DNA from: Callipepla californica brunnescens | Lineage: Eukaryota > Chordata > Aves > Galliformes > Odontophoridae | NCBI GenBank assembly: GCA_023055505.1 | Contig: JALIRH010000002.1 | Coordinates: forward strand, 40,342,233-40,406,232 | Length of the DNA stretch: 64,000 nucleotides | Direction: 5' to 3' | In this document: in pieces, positions 1-11,900 of the stretch | Numbering within the stretch: position 1 is the stretch's first letter | Layout of the letters: each line of letters begins with the position of its first letter | Program-made: the position numbers and the translations under genes | The notes under the pieces: generated by a model | Databases searched by the model: none | What the model was told of the DNA's origin: nothing | Seen by the model: the letters and a program-made list of their open reading frames with translations, nothing else

Positions 1-1010
1 CTGAATAAAGAAAATGGTTGTAAAGGTGTGCCGCATGGATGTTCATGTGCCCGAGAGTCAGGCTACTGAAGAACAACAAAATAACCAACAGGTAGATAGT
101 GCCAACAAAATTTAGGTGGCTCAAATAGACTTGAATTGACAAAACAAGGGTGAATTATTTCTAGCTTGGTGGGCCCATGATACTTCAGGCCATCAAGGAA
201 GAGCTGCAACATATAAGTGGGCTAGAGACCGAAGGGTGGACTTAACTATGGACGCTATTGCACAGGTTATTCGTGACTGTGAAATACATGCCACAATTAA
301 ACAAGCCGAGAAGATAAAACCTCTCTGGGAGGAAGGGCGATGGCAAAAGTAGAAATATGGGGAGGCGGGGCAGGTTGATTACATCACCTTGTCATAAACC
401 CATAATGGTTAAATATTATGTGCTTACCATGGTGGAAGCAAACACTGGGTGGCTTGAAGCATACGCAGTACCCAATGCTACCACCCGAAACACCATCTTA
501 GGTCTCAAGGAACAAGTCCTGTGGCAAAATGGCACTCCTGAAAGAGTTGAGTCAGATAATGGGACTCATTTCAAAAATTCCCTTGTAAAAACTTGGGCCA
601 AAGATTATGGCATTGAGTGGATTTGTCACATTTCCTATCGTGCACCAGCCTCTGGTAAAACTGAACAATACAGTAGGTGGTTAAAAACAATTTTGAAAGC
701 AATGCGTGGAGGAACATTTAAGCACTGGGAGAAGCATTTGGCAGAAGCCACCTGGTTGGTCAGTACTCAGGGATCTATCAACTGTGATGGTCCTGCCCAA
801 TCCAGCTCCCTACCTACAGCAGAGAGAGATAAGGTCCCTGTTGTTCATGTAAAGAGCTTGTTGGGAAACATGGTTTAGTCTTTCCAGTTTCCAGAAAAGC
901 CAAACATCTATATGGAACTGTTTTTGCTCAGGGACCTGTGTCCACTTGGTGATGCAGAAAAATGGGAATGTTCAATGTGCACCACAAGGGAATTTGATGT
1001 TGGGGAAGTG
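1..1010 (+). mobile_element. Endogenous retrovirus remnant: end of pol (RNase H/integrase linker, integrase)
   Basis: Translating the + strand gives a retroviral integrase in pieces. A zinc-binding-like N-terminal part lies at about 167-352, with the paired His of the HHCC motif visible but the second Cys of the CxxC replaced by His. The catalytic core follows at about 357-860, with the first Asp, an S-D-N-G Asp motif and a downstream Glu in the expected DDE spacing. A C-terminal part runs to about 1,010. The frame is broken: an in-frame TAG at 350-352 and a frame change near 385-400 separate the zinc domain and first Asp from the rest of the core, and further stops lie upstream of 167. The wording of the core resembles class III (ERV-L type) avian elements, but the class call is from recognition only. 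The element is cut by the window edge and is non-functional as it stands. Confidence 0.8.
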
Positions 1011-1024
1011 AAATCAGTAATTCC

Positions 1025-1050
1025 ATACATACATATATATATGTATGTAT
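1025..1050. repeat. Perfect 26-bp AT-rich palindrome
   Basis: ATAC/ATAT units on the left are mirrored exactly by their reverse complement on the right. It is a simple-sequence palindrome between the integrase remnant and the presumed LTR. Confidence 0.8.
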
Positions 1051-1127
1051 GTATTTCAATGTGCATGTTTAATGCATGTTAATTATTGTTTGTAAATTTA
1101 TTAAGCGTGAGGTAGTGAGGGGTCAAA

Positions 1128-1320
1128 TGTCATGGTTTTATGATTTTTTGTTACTGGTATTCCACATCAGCTCATCATGTAGTGCACTGGGAGTTAAAGA
1201 GTTAATGCTCCAGTTCCATGGACTGTCCATATTTCCGGTTACCTGGTTCTCAGAAGAGAACTACATCTCCCAGAATACTTTAACTGCTCCATTAACATTT
1301 TCTGTTTAGAGGGGAGAGTA
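1128..1320 (+). mobile_element. Probable 3' LTR (5' part) of the same endogenous retrovirus
   Basis: A purine-rich stretch at about 1,108-1,127 looks like a polypurine tract. It is followed at 1,128 by a TG start, as expected for a retroviral LTR, in the correct position downstream of the integrase. The right-hand end and any target-site duplication were not found, so the limit at 1,320 is nominal. The call rests on position and tract, not on a matched second LTR. Confidence 0.4.
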
Positions 1321-4300
1321 AAACTGCTCAGAATTCATGAGATTGTCCCTGCTCATTTACATTGTGTGTACTCCCTAGCTGTCTCACCTTCAGCACCTCA
1401 GAGAAGATAAATAGTAGAAAATAAGTTTCATGATGAAAGTTATATTACCAGAAAAATTCCAACACATTCTCTTTACAATTGCAAATTGACATTTGATTTA
1501 ATAATGGGATTATAACTGATATAATGAGGTGAGTTCACATGAGCCCAATTTTTAGTACATTACTCTAGTTCTCAGTGTGTATTAGCATGAGTGTTTATGT
1601 GTCACAGGGAGAGAAACTCACTTTCCTTGTTAGGTCACCTTGAAAAAATTTGAATTAACCTTTAAAAATCTTAATTACCCTAACCTCACATGGACTGTGA
1701 ATTTTCTTGAAGCTCTCAGACTGGTTCTCGTGCTTCTTACTCTGAGATTTTTACCCAAGGCATTTTAGCTGTTTGTTGACTGAGCAATAGAGATTACATA
1801 GCAATTATTGAAGGAAATCTTGAAATGCTGCTGCCCTACACAACAAGATTTAATTAAAAAGAAACATATCAAGCTGCTATGTCTAAGTAACTAAAAAAGC
1901 AAACAAACAACAGAGGGACTGATGAGCAATACTAAGAAAGGAACTATTCTTATGCTACGTGTCATATTAATAATGAAACCGCATTACACTCATTTATCAA
2001 TTTTTATTGCTGCAATTCGCAAATGCAGAAAAGAACAAAACCAAAGTCTGAGGAATACATGCTGAGTAGCACAGGGAACTTGCAAATGTGTGTGAAAGTG
2101 CTGTTCTTGTTGGTGGGCAATTAACTACAGCCCACATAAGTCAGTTGGACTGGCCTCACTGAAAATGAAGATAAAGTGTCAGTCTCTAGAAATATATAGA
2201 CTATATAATCTAGTCATATATCTAGAAATATATATGACTATCAGATTTTAAAAGTTGTGCATAAGGAAGAGACAAAGGTGTTGGTGCAAACGACTAAACT
2301 TGCAGAAACAATGTAGACAGAATACAAAAGCTGCAAGATTTATGTACTATGCTACTGTATTGTTGATAAAAAGTGTTTTAAACAGATACATGAAAAGAAA
2401 AAATGTGACAGTCGTGCAGTATTTCTGTCTCAGTAATAATACAGGAGAAGGAAACAGGCAGATGAAAGACAAATTAGGAAAGTATATAGGAGTGGAGAGA
2501 CAAACTAAAGAGAAATAATTACACTGAAAAGTAGAAATAGCTAGTTAATAGTTAATGATGGGAATCTGCTTGATTCAAAGAATGACAACAAGAAATAACA
2601 TGAACATAGATCAGTAAATTACCAGGAGGAAAAAAAAAAGCAAAACAAACAAAACAACAACAACAACAAAACAGATTTTAAATCAGTACTGCAGAATGTA
2701 GAACTGCATGTCATATGGGCAGCACATTTGTACATATATTGCTGTAACCCCTAACCCTAAATAATGATTTCAGCACAATACCACCTTCTACCTCTTCAGA
2801 TAGCACAAATTCTGACACAGCTCCATGATGAGTGTGTCAGGAGCAGGTTCCACACCCAGTGGGAAAGCAGTTACAATTCTTTTGCTTCCCTCAAGGTTTT
2901 CTGATACTTCTTTCTGCCTGTTGTTTCACATATAATGTCCACCATCACAAAGCCAGAACAGTTTGTGGTTGACAGTGGAATAGATTCCATGTCTGAGCAG
3001 CATATAGAAATTTCCAACCTACATAATGCAGTTTCTTGAGATAACTGAGCATTGATACCTTTTGTTGATAGCATGAGTCCACTCTGCTGGGCAGGTATTG
3101 GTTAGTTTAGCTTCACTCATGTAGCTTGCATGGCAACATTTACTGAATTGGATAAAATCTGACACTTTGGAATAGAAATGTTAAAGAAGACTTTGATTGC
3201 TGTGGCTTTGAAGACACTGATTTATTTATTTTTTTCCATTTGTTACTCTAGTAACATCTTATTTGATTTCATATTTTCTGATCAACTGAAAATTCACTTT
3301 TAGATTATAAGACTGAAAATGGCAATGAGGAATGAGAAAGTTTTTTTAAATATCTCTTCCACAGTAATTTAAATTAAGGACTTCTCTGTGTAAATTCGAT
3401 TGCAGGATGAAATATGGTAAAGAGCAACATACAGTCAGTTGAATTTCCCCTTTTTAATATAAGCAAATCTCAACAATGTGACCCATTCAAAGTGGTCTAT
3501 TTATTGCAGAGTACTTTTTACTGAATAAAGAAATGTTAAAAGAAGTTGGAGGGTGTTTCAAGAATTCTTTTCAGAGCAGGTACTTGGACTTAATCATCTA
3601 CCTCAACTATGTGTGAGTCATGCTGCTGCTCCTGCAGCACCCTGCTGCTGGAGATTCAATTTAACGTACATCTATCCCCCCAAATTCCATTTTTATGTTC
3701 TTCCAGTTGTGTCTATCAGTTTAAGGCATTATTCCTCAGGTTTTCTTGTGCTCGTCACAATAGCATTTAAAATCTTGCAAAAGTGCACCCAGCCGTCTAT
3801 ACAATTAAAAGAAAACTAATACTACCGAGCTGAAGATTTGACACTTGGTTTTAGTTATACACAGCTAGTGATCTGTATGGTACCACTTAAAATATTTCCT
3901 CCACAGGAAAGTTTGGGCAAGTACTACGAATCTGGCTCTGGTCTCTGACAAGATTCTGGATTCTTCAAGTTGCCATTGTATTGATATTCTAATGCCCTTC
4001 TGTACAGAAAAAAAATCTAAATCATTATCAAAAACATTCATGAAAGTACAGTATGAGAGAACCACAGATTCTACTTTAAAGTGACGTAGTAACAAGACAT
4101 AAGTATACAGCATATTTGTATACTTGTGCTTTGTGAAACAAAGTTCACGTCCATATGGACCCTCTGTATCTGCACCTGGAGCTTCAAATTAAAACCGTGT
4201 ATGTGTAAGATAGATCAGTGATATATTTTATGCTCCACTCAATAAAACAAATAACATAAATCAAGTCGCCCAGCTGCTACAGGCATTTCAGACAATGTGA

Positions 4301-4390
4301 ATGACACAGTCCATTCATCTATCTGTGTTGCAATAACATTCATCAAAATATGACTTGTATTAGAACTAGTGTAGCCAGAGCTGACTGTCC
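1320..4390. other. Intergenic DNA without recognised genes
   Basis: Only short, unconvincing open frames are present. Local features are an AT-rich imperfect direct repeat of a tctagaaatatata core at about 2,185-2,240, a CAA-rich stretch near 2,650-2,670, and two tandem telomere-type units (CCCTAA) at about 2,748-2,759. Confidence 0.6.
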
Positions 4391-4392
4391 CT

Positions 4393-4906
4393 CTATACTT
4401 AACAGTGGTGAGGCCACACCCTGAATACTGTGTTCGGTTTTTGGGCCCCTCACAACACGAAAGACACTGAGGCTCTGGATTGTGTCCAGAGAAGGGCAGT
4501 GAAGCTTTGAGGGGTCAGGAGCACAAGAGTGATGGGCAGCAGCTGAAGGTTCAGTCTGGAGGAGGCTCAGCGGAGATGTACAGCTCTCTACAGCCCCCTG
4601 AAAGGAGGTTATGGTAAGGTTAGGGTGTCAGCCTCTTTTCTGAGGTGAAAGATGGGAGGGAATGGCCTCAAGTTGCACCAGGGAACAAGCTGTTTCAGAT
4701 TGGACATCAGAAAAAACTTGTTTGCAGAAGGAGTGGTGAGGCAATGGCACAGGCTGCCCACGGAAGAGGTGCAGTCACCATCTGCGGAGGTGTTCAGGAT
4801 GTGGTAGTGAGGGCCGTGATTAGTGGGCACGGTGGGGATGGGCTGATGGTTGGACAAGGGCATCTTAGTGGTCTTTTCCAACCTTCCCGATTCTGTGATT
4901 GCACTG
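4393..4906 (+). mobile_element. CR1 non-LTR retrotransposon, 3' portion
   Basis: This stretch reads as the CR1 3' end in sense orientation. It has the end of the reverse-transcriptase frame (eroded), then the conserved 3' UTR phrases for excision of a short product, the rewritten 'lead to gatgggctgatggttggaca' type block, and a terminal ttcccgattctgtga tail related to the CR1 terminal octamer. It is 5'-truncated, as most CR1 copies are. Confidence 0.85.
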
Positions 4907-5361
4907 TTAGTCACAAATCTGTTCCAGAACCGTCAGAGCAGAATTCTCTCTCCTGGAAACACTTGTTAGCCAATTCCTGCGTTTCTGCTGTTCACCAAAG
5001 TGACAATCAGGAAACTCCTCAGCGGCCACAGACTGTTATGGCACGTCCGATTTCAACGTCTAGCAACACTGGGCAGCAATTCCATGTTCCCATTCTCCTC
5101 GCACTACGCCTGACGGAGCCGAGCACCTTCCAGCAGCAGACCTGGATGCTTATGCAACCCGCAGTTCCGGCTGCCCGCCACACCACTTGGCACTCGCCTC
5201 CGTCAGAGGCGGTGTTGTGGGGAGGAATGGCACTGCCCCACGTCACCTAGCAACCCGGCACGAAGAAGAGCAGCCCTGTGACACGGGGCCCAGCAGGACC
5301 CACACACGACCGCGCAGCCACCCCCTCCCCCTCAACCCCAACGGCTCTTCCCGCCCCTCCA

Positions 5362-5369
5362 TCACGTGA
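5362..5369. promoter_or_regulatory. TCACGTGA palindrome (E-box / CLEAR-type site)
   Basis: An exact TCACGTGA palindrome lies about 500 bp upstream of the B4GALT6 start codon inside the CpG island. Such sites are bound by USF and by MiT/TFE factors in vertebrates. Use here is inferred from sequence and position only. Confidence 0.45.
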
Positions 5370-5408
5370 CGCTCACGGGGACCCTCGCGGGCCCCGCCCG
5401 CGCGTCAG

Positions 5409-5451
5409 CCAATCGGGAGGGCGGGTTCGCTTCTCCCTCCTCTCCCATTGG
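5409..5451. promoter_or_regulatory. Pair of CCAAT boxes in opposite orientation
   Basis: CCAAT at 5409-5413 and ATTGG (inverted CCAAT) at 5447-5451 lie 33 bp apart in the CpG island. They are candidate NF-Y sites for the B4GALT6 promoter. Confidence 0.45.
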
Positions 5452-5628
5452 CCCGCGGCAGCAGCAGCAGCAGCAATAACACGGCGCCGGCCCCCTCCGC
5501 TGGGCGCGCGCCTGCCGCCGCAGTTCTGCAGTCCGCCGCCGCGGCTCGCGCACGCTCCAACCGCCGCAGTAGCCGCGGCTCGGCGGGGCGGGGCCGGGCG
5601 CGGAGGTGCCTGTCCGCCGGCAGCAGGG

Positions 5629-5703
5629 ATGCTGCCGCCGCCTGCGACGAGAGAGCGGGCGCCCGGCGGCGGGAGCGGCCCGCGAAGCGTCGGGCAGCGC
5701 TAG
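5629..5703 (+). other. Candidate upstream open reading frame in the B4GALT6 leader (24 codons)
   Basis: An ATG at 5,629 opens a frame that closes with TAG at 5,701-5,703. It is in the same frame as the main start 240 nt downstream but separated by that stop. It counts as a uORF only if transcription starts upstream of 5,629, which is not known. Confidence 0.35.
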
Positions 5704-5868
5704 GGGACCGCTGGGGCCGCCACGTGCCCTGCTCCGCGGGCCCTCCGCCGGGCGCTGCGAGCCGCAGCAGCGGAGCGCGGCCGCCGCCGCTCCATGGGAG
5801 GAGCCCGCCGCCGCCGCCCTGCGGGAAGCGCGGATTGAGGGAGCGGGCGGCTCTGAGACGGCGGGAGG

Positions 5869-5983
5869 ATGCCACAGTTCCGGAAGGTGCTGCGCGTCTC
5901 CAACCGCTCCATGCTCGCCTTCATATTTTTCTTCTCCTTCTCCTCCTCCTGCCTCTACTTCATCTACGTGGCCCCCGGCATAG
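5869..5983 (+). CDS. B4GALT6: B4GALT6 coding exon 1 (residues 1-38 and first base of 39)
   Basis: The start ATG lies in a gggaggATGc context. The exon encodes the cytoplasmic tail with the basic RKVLRVSNR stretch and the Phe-rich signal anchor. The donor is G|gtgagc, phase 1. Confidence 0.93.
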
Positions 5984-8900
5984 GTGAGCCGGGCGCCGGC
6001 CCGCATGGGGGGGCTGGGGGTGGGGCCCTGCAGCTTTGTTCTGCTGCCTTCCGACGCTCTAGAAGGTTCATCTGGCGTCGCGGCGTGGGTAGTGCCGTTC
6101 CTGTTTCCCAAGGCGGAAAAGTGAGGTGAAAGCGCTGCTCGGCGTGACGCCGTGCCGTGACATAATGGCAGGAGCCGGGAGCGAGCTGCCTGAACGCATC
6201 TCTTTAAGGCGACGGCAGCCGCGTTAGGAACGAAGCGCGTGAATGGGAATCGGTTGATACATCTGTGGTGTTCTTCTGTCGGTGGCGCGCCTTCACGGGC
6301 TTTACGCTTGGTTAGCTTCTTCCTCTGAAATCGCTGCTGCAGTGGGGAGGTGGGCTGTGTAAGAGGTGCTGCTGCACGTCTGGGTCCGATAGGGAAACAA
6401 ACCGCACCGCTGGTCGGGTGCTGCGTTCTCAGCTCGCTTGCCCTGTCCCAGGGCTTCCTCAGGCTCTTCCTCACTGGACGAGTCCTTCAGAACTGGTTTC
6501 TGCCACCTGAGATGAGAAGTATTGCATGTGGTGCTGTGTGGTGCGTCTATTGGCCAGGCTATGCTGCTTCTTTCTTCCAGGGGATGTTGGTGCTTTCTCC
6601 TGTGCCGCTCTGGACCTGTCAGGGCCTTCCTAAGTGTGAAAAGTATCTTTCTGTCTTTTCAGTGCCTGAAACTCCTCTCTGCAGTCGTTGCTGCAGAATG
6701 TACCCGCTGATTAGGTGGCTGGATCTTTGCAGTAATTGCATCCTGTTGACTGCTTCATTCTAGCTGTTCAGCTTAACTTTTGTTTATGGCCTAATAGTGA
6801 TAGGACCACGGGGAATGGATGTAAACTAAGAAGAGATCTAGGTTAGATGTTAGGAAGTTTTTTGCTTAGAAGGTACTGGCACAGCTGCCCAGAGAAGCTG
6901 TGTGCCCCATCGCTGAAGGTGCTCAAGGCCAGGTTGGATGGGGCCCTGGGCAGCTGAGCTGCTGGGTGGCAGCCCTGCCCATGGCAGGAGGTTGGAACTG
7001 TATGGGCTTTAAGGTCCCTTTCAACTTAAGCCATTCTGTAATTAATTTAGTCCACTTTGCATTTTGTACTAAGCAAAAGCATTAACATGCATAATGTGTG
7101 CAGCTGGAATTTTTCTTCAGCGTCACCAAAATGTTTGTTCTTAGCTGGATGTGTTAGAAGTACATCTGCTTCTTACTAAACAGCATTTGTATAGGACCAT
7201 ATTCAGATTTGTGATCTCTAGTAATTTCTTCTTGCTGCTCATCTATTAGGTTAGGTGCTTCTTCGGTTTTCCGTGTACCAGAATTGAAGTGAAATCAACA
7301 GTGCACACCAGAAGAATTCTTAGGGTAGGTTGTTTAGTCCTAATAAACATTAAAAAAAGCATAAAAAAAAAGCTATCTCAGATGTATGTGTTACAGACAT
7401 CTGTATCAAGTCTTATTTTGCAATAAAAAAAGATCTTCAGTAGTTGAATGAGTTTGGGATTGCAGCTCTTTCCAGCTGCTGTTCAGTTGTGTGCTGCTCT
7501 GCATATGTGGTTGTAGTGAACACTTATCCAACTTAAGCATATGCAAACCCTACAACTTGGAGTTGTTTTTTGTCTCTGATACTTTAAAGAGAGATCAAAA
7601 TGCTGCCATCCTGTGCTAGTCTTCCTGGGGAAGTGAATATACAAAATGTTGAAGGGAAGGGTAGTAGGAAAACTTTACACTGGTAATCCAGATCTGCCAT
7701 GTTGTGGATGTGATGATGATTTCCCAAGAATTTGCTCCCAGAAATGTTACTGCGTACAATGAAGAGAAAGAAGGTAGAATGTGGTCTTAGAATAAAGCCA
7801 GTGCCCATCCTGGCAGTACTGGATGAAATTAAAATAGTAACAGAGGAAGATCTGAGGGAAAGAAGATGTTTAAACAGGTGATTCATGTAATTAATTGCGT
7901 GTGGTACACACATGCTATTTTCAAATTGCAGTATGTGCTTTTTCTCTTCCATTATGTATAGTGGAATAGGTGTATCTAAATCAAAGTTGACTATGAATGA
8001 GGAGTTGAAGAATGCTGAAGACTTTACTGAAGTTGAGCCTGCTTACTTGTTAGCAGCATTTTATGAATAGGTAACTTCAAATGAAAAATCTTAAAATTTG
8101 TAAGACTGAAAACAAAAATGAGATCTGTAGAACTTTATTCTGCAGTTATCATAGTTATGATCTGTCATAATTTCTGCGTGCAGGTGTGTTCTAGTGAAAA
8201 TCTTCTTGGTTCACCAGAGTACTTCCTTCCTCAAGATCCAAGATGTGGCAGAAGGGAAGACAGCTGTAAAGTGCTGTAGGGACTTGGTGCTGCTCCCTTA
8301 GTGTTTTTTCTTCCTGGTGGAGGTGGGAATTGGAAAGAAGGAGAAGCTGATCCCCCAGTTGTGGGAGGCAGCAGCGTACTGGAAAGTGTGAGAAAAAGAA
8401 CACGTGCGTTATGTGCGTAGTAGCTTCCTGAGACAAAAACTGAATGAAAACTTAATTCTTAGTGGTCTAATGGAATGGAATTCCCTCCTTGCACACAGTT
8501 CATGGCTTCTCAAAAGGAGAAGGTGTCCACACTAGGAACTCCTTAGCACTGGGGGACTTCTTTTTTTGGTGAGGCCTAGCGGAATATTTGATCTTGGGGA
8601 AATAGAAGCTTTTGTTTTCCTGTATATTTCATAATATAAGGAGTAGAAAAGTTATCAAGTTAGATGTCAGCTTTTCAGACACTGCTGTGTGTTTTGAGAC
8701 TAAGACATGTAGTATTCCACACAACGTAAAAATATAGGGCTTACTGAGAGGAATTCATATACTGTTTTCAATACACTTCCTCTCCCCTCTTTTGTAAAAA
8801 CAGAAGATGGGGTGAAGATGGCTGCAACCTTACCTCAGCACTCGCTGTCTGCTTCTGATAGAAGGATTGAAACTGAAACAGTTTGGTCTTCTGAATGCTA

Positions 8901-11900
8901 ATGAGAGAAGGAAAGTGTTTTCTCTCATTTTTGTTTTCCCTTTTAAATTGGGTGGATGATTTAAAGCAATAACTAAAGGGATAGGACAGTAAGGTAAAAT
9001 AAATGGTAATAAACAAAAAAACACCTTACTCTTCAAACATTTAAAATGATTAAATGGTGAAATAATGTCTGAGTACTGTTCTCTTGTATCTGATGGAAGT
9101 AACAGGCACCATTCCTTCAAGAAGACCACTTCATCTGCTGCTCCTTCTTGGGTTCTTGAAATGGAAGCTTCTTATTTTGAGTTAATAAATGAAAATGGCA
9201 AATGATTTTGAAACTTCATTGGAAGTTCCAAATACATAAATATTTACTGCAAATATATCCTGCACACAGAGACTGAGGAAGCTTGCGGAGCGGGAGTCTT
9301 TGGCAGGAATCTCATTCACTGTTGCTGATAACAGTACTGATGACAGCAGCTTGAATAGTTGATGTCTGGTGCTGACAGCTATTCAAAACATATTTAGTTT
9401 GCATCATGGAATGTCTCCAAAGAAGAGAGAAATCAGACAAAGACGGAGGGTTGTGGTGACCAAGAAAGAATATTTACTGATTTTATTTCGTTGCCAAGCC
9501 AGTCTGAGAATTGCCAGAGATTTTTTTTTTTTCTTAGTTTGCTTTTCAACTTTTCTATCAGCGTCATAACCGAAGTCTTATACATTGTAACTGGTTTTAC
9601 ACAGCAGTTTCTTTTTTTTTTTTTTTTCCTTGAGTCCAGCGGAATACTTTTACCAGCATCTTATACCTCACAGTAGTCATCTACAGTCTTGCTTGAACAT
9701 AATGACATTGTAGTACTTGTGGGAGCTGGATATGAAGCAGTGCAGGGATTGTGGAAAATAGTTTGTTTTTGACCTCAGTAATCAGAAATCCTGAACAGTG
9801 GAAAAGAGTGAGGAAAAAACAGCTACTGTTAAACCTCCTCTGTCAATCCTAACCAAGGTGCAACTTGCTAGGTAGGCAGAGCTTTGTAACATCTCCATTG
9901 GTTTCAGCTTACAGGTTGATATTAAATGTATCTTTTATTTCTGCCCCTGTTGAGTTTTAGGAAATATTTTTTCTACTAGTAAAAGACTACAGCAGTTCTT
10001 TTCAACTTGTGCAGAAATGGAGGAAAGAACTGAAAATGTGATCAGCAAGATAAATTGTTGCCAGTGAGTGGTTCCAGGTGCTGAGCCCATAGATATGGGC
10101 ACAGCATCTGTGTTCTGGGCATCTGTGTTGTTTGTAATGTTTCCAAAGACTTGCTGTTTGGTCACAGAATAATGTAGGTTGGCAGGGACCTGTGGCAGTT
10201 ATCTGATCCAACCTCCTGCTGCAAGCAGATCATACTAGATCAGATTGCTCATGGCTGTGTCCGGTTGAGTTTTGAGTATCTCTGGGAATGGAGATTCAGT
10301 GCTTCTTTTGGACAACCTGTTCCAGTGTTTCACAATTCTTAAGGAAATTGTAACGTTATTGGAGTTTTCCTTCTTTTTATCTTGTGTTCATTGGCTTGTG
10401 TATTTTTCCTGTCTAGATCTAAGAAGCATTTAATTTCATCTTTTCTGTGTTTTTACTGTGTGACTGAAGACACAAAATTCACCTTAACCGTAGCCATTTC
10501 TACACAAGACTTGGAAAAACTCATTTATTTCAGTTTCTCTTTCTATGTTATCTGTTCCAATATGGAGATTTACCTCTGGGCTTGCTCTGATATGTTAAAA
10601 TCTTTTACTGGAGTTCCTACACTAACTGCAGTACCCTAATACGGTCTCACAAGTGGCTGTACAGAGGAGATTCAGTGCTACTGACCTGCTGTGGCTAATG
10701 GCAGTGCGCTTTTGGTTGTGCCACATTGATTTTAGGTTCAGTTGTTATCGTAAGGCTTTAGTTGGAGGAATTTGTTTCAGAACTAGCTACTAAATTACTA
10801 AACCTGCTATATCATCAACTAATTGTCTGATTATGGAGGTCAGAGCTGAGCATCCTGAGGTTGAAGGGACCTACATTGAATCCAGCTCCGTATAAATTGT
10901 TAGAAGTTGTATTGAAGGTTGTTTTAGGTATCACACCTAAAATATTTGGTTATTTTTGTTCTTCACACCTGAGTGAAGACTTGATCAGTGTGATTTCCAT
11001 TCTTACCAACTCTGATAAGCAGATAACTGACACTTATTCAGTCCTTCAGTCTTGGAGACAGAGGACTCATCCATTAGGCATATTCTTTGTGACAGCAAAT
11101 ATACAATTGTTTGGAGTACTGAAAAAACACAACCATTCTAAACAATTCTGTAGCCTTTCTGTGGTAGCTGGTAAAGATTTGTCCGTCTGCATCATATGAA
11201 TGACCTCCAGAAACTTCTGTCGTTGGTATTTCTTACAGGTTGAGGTGATGCATGCCTTTCTAATGTGTTTTACTTACAAGGATGTTTATGTATGCAAACT
11301 TGAAAACACTCTCACCATACCCATGAAATGTGTACATTTATTATTAAATTACAAACAATGAAAATTCATTTTAAATGTTCCAACAATAAATCAGGCTAAA
11401 AATAGGTTTCAGAACCTTACTTTTTTTTTTCTTGCATGTGTTTTGAAAACTCCTGATTAACGACAGATGTAACAATAAAATCCTGTAGATTTTGAACACT
11501 GCTATTGGTCTTATCTGTGTTCTTGGTAGATTGGAATTTGTGAACAGAAACTAATTTCCAGCAGTCTTATCTTAGTTTGGTTATCTTTACTGCAAAAGGG
11601 TTTATTACATCTGTTTTAAAGTCCCTGTGCTATAGTGTAAAATATTTCTCACACCTAAGTTCTTGACTTTCAAAGCCATCTCAAGGCGAGTTATACTTGC
11701 TATACATTTAGCTTAGTCTTTAGAATTTAATCTGAACACTTTTGTGTTTAACACTTGATTAATTTGCCATTCATGAAATCTGCCAGTAGTGTATTTATAT
11801 CTCTCATGTTGCTTAGAATAATGTGATATAACCTTGAGATGAGAAGAGGTCCATATGGGACTTGTTCTAGAAATGTCCCTGTGAGATTATTTCCCATTTA

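Larger units (their letters stand above)
5180..6330. promoter_or_regulatory. CpG island spanning the B4GALT6 promoter, 5' UTR and exon 1
   Basis: Base composition changes sharply to very GC-rich and CpG-dense compared with the AT-rich flanks. The island contains a TCACGTGA palindrome (5362-5369), a CCAAT box (5409-5413), an inverted CCAAT box (5447-5451), a GC box (about 5585-5594) and a short CAG/GCA triplet run (about 5457-5476). There is no TATA box in an obvious position. This is typical of a broad housekeeping-type promoter; the start site is probably between about 5,450 and 5,800 but cannot be fixed from sequence alone. Confidence 0.85.

Noticed and set aside
2748..2759. Two telomere-type CCCTAA units
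   Set aside because: Too short to be a meaningful interstitial telomere; expected by chance.
5457..5476. CAG/GCA triplet run near the promoter
   Set aside because: Only about six units and ordinary for GC-rich leaders; no evidence of expansion.
5362..6474. 370-codon open frame on the - strand across the CpG island
   Set aside because: It is antisense to the B4GALT6 promoter and exon 1, Arg/Ala/Pro-rich as GC-rich DNA gives by chance, and shows no domain.
10838..10990. Possible further CR1 piece (gaggttgaagggacctac)
   Set aside because: Only one short phrase matches; not enough to call.
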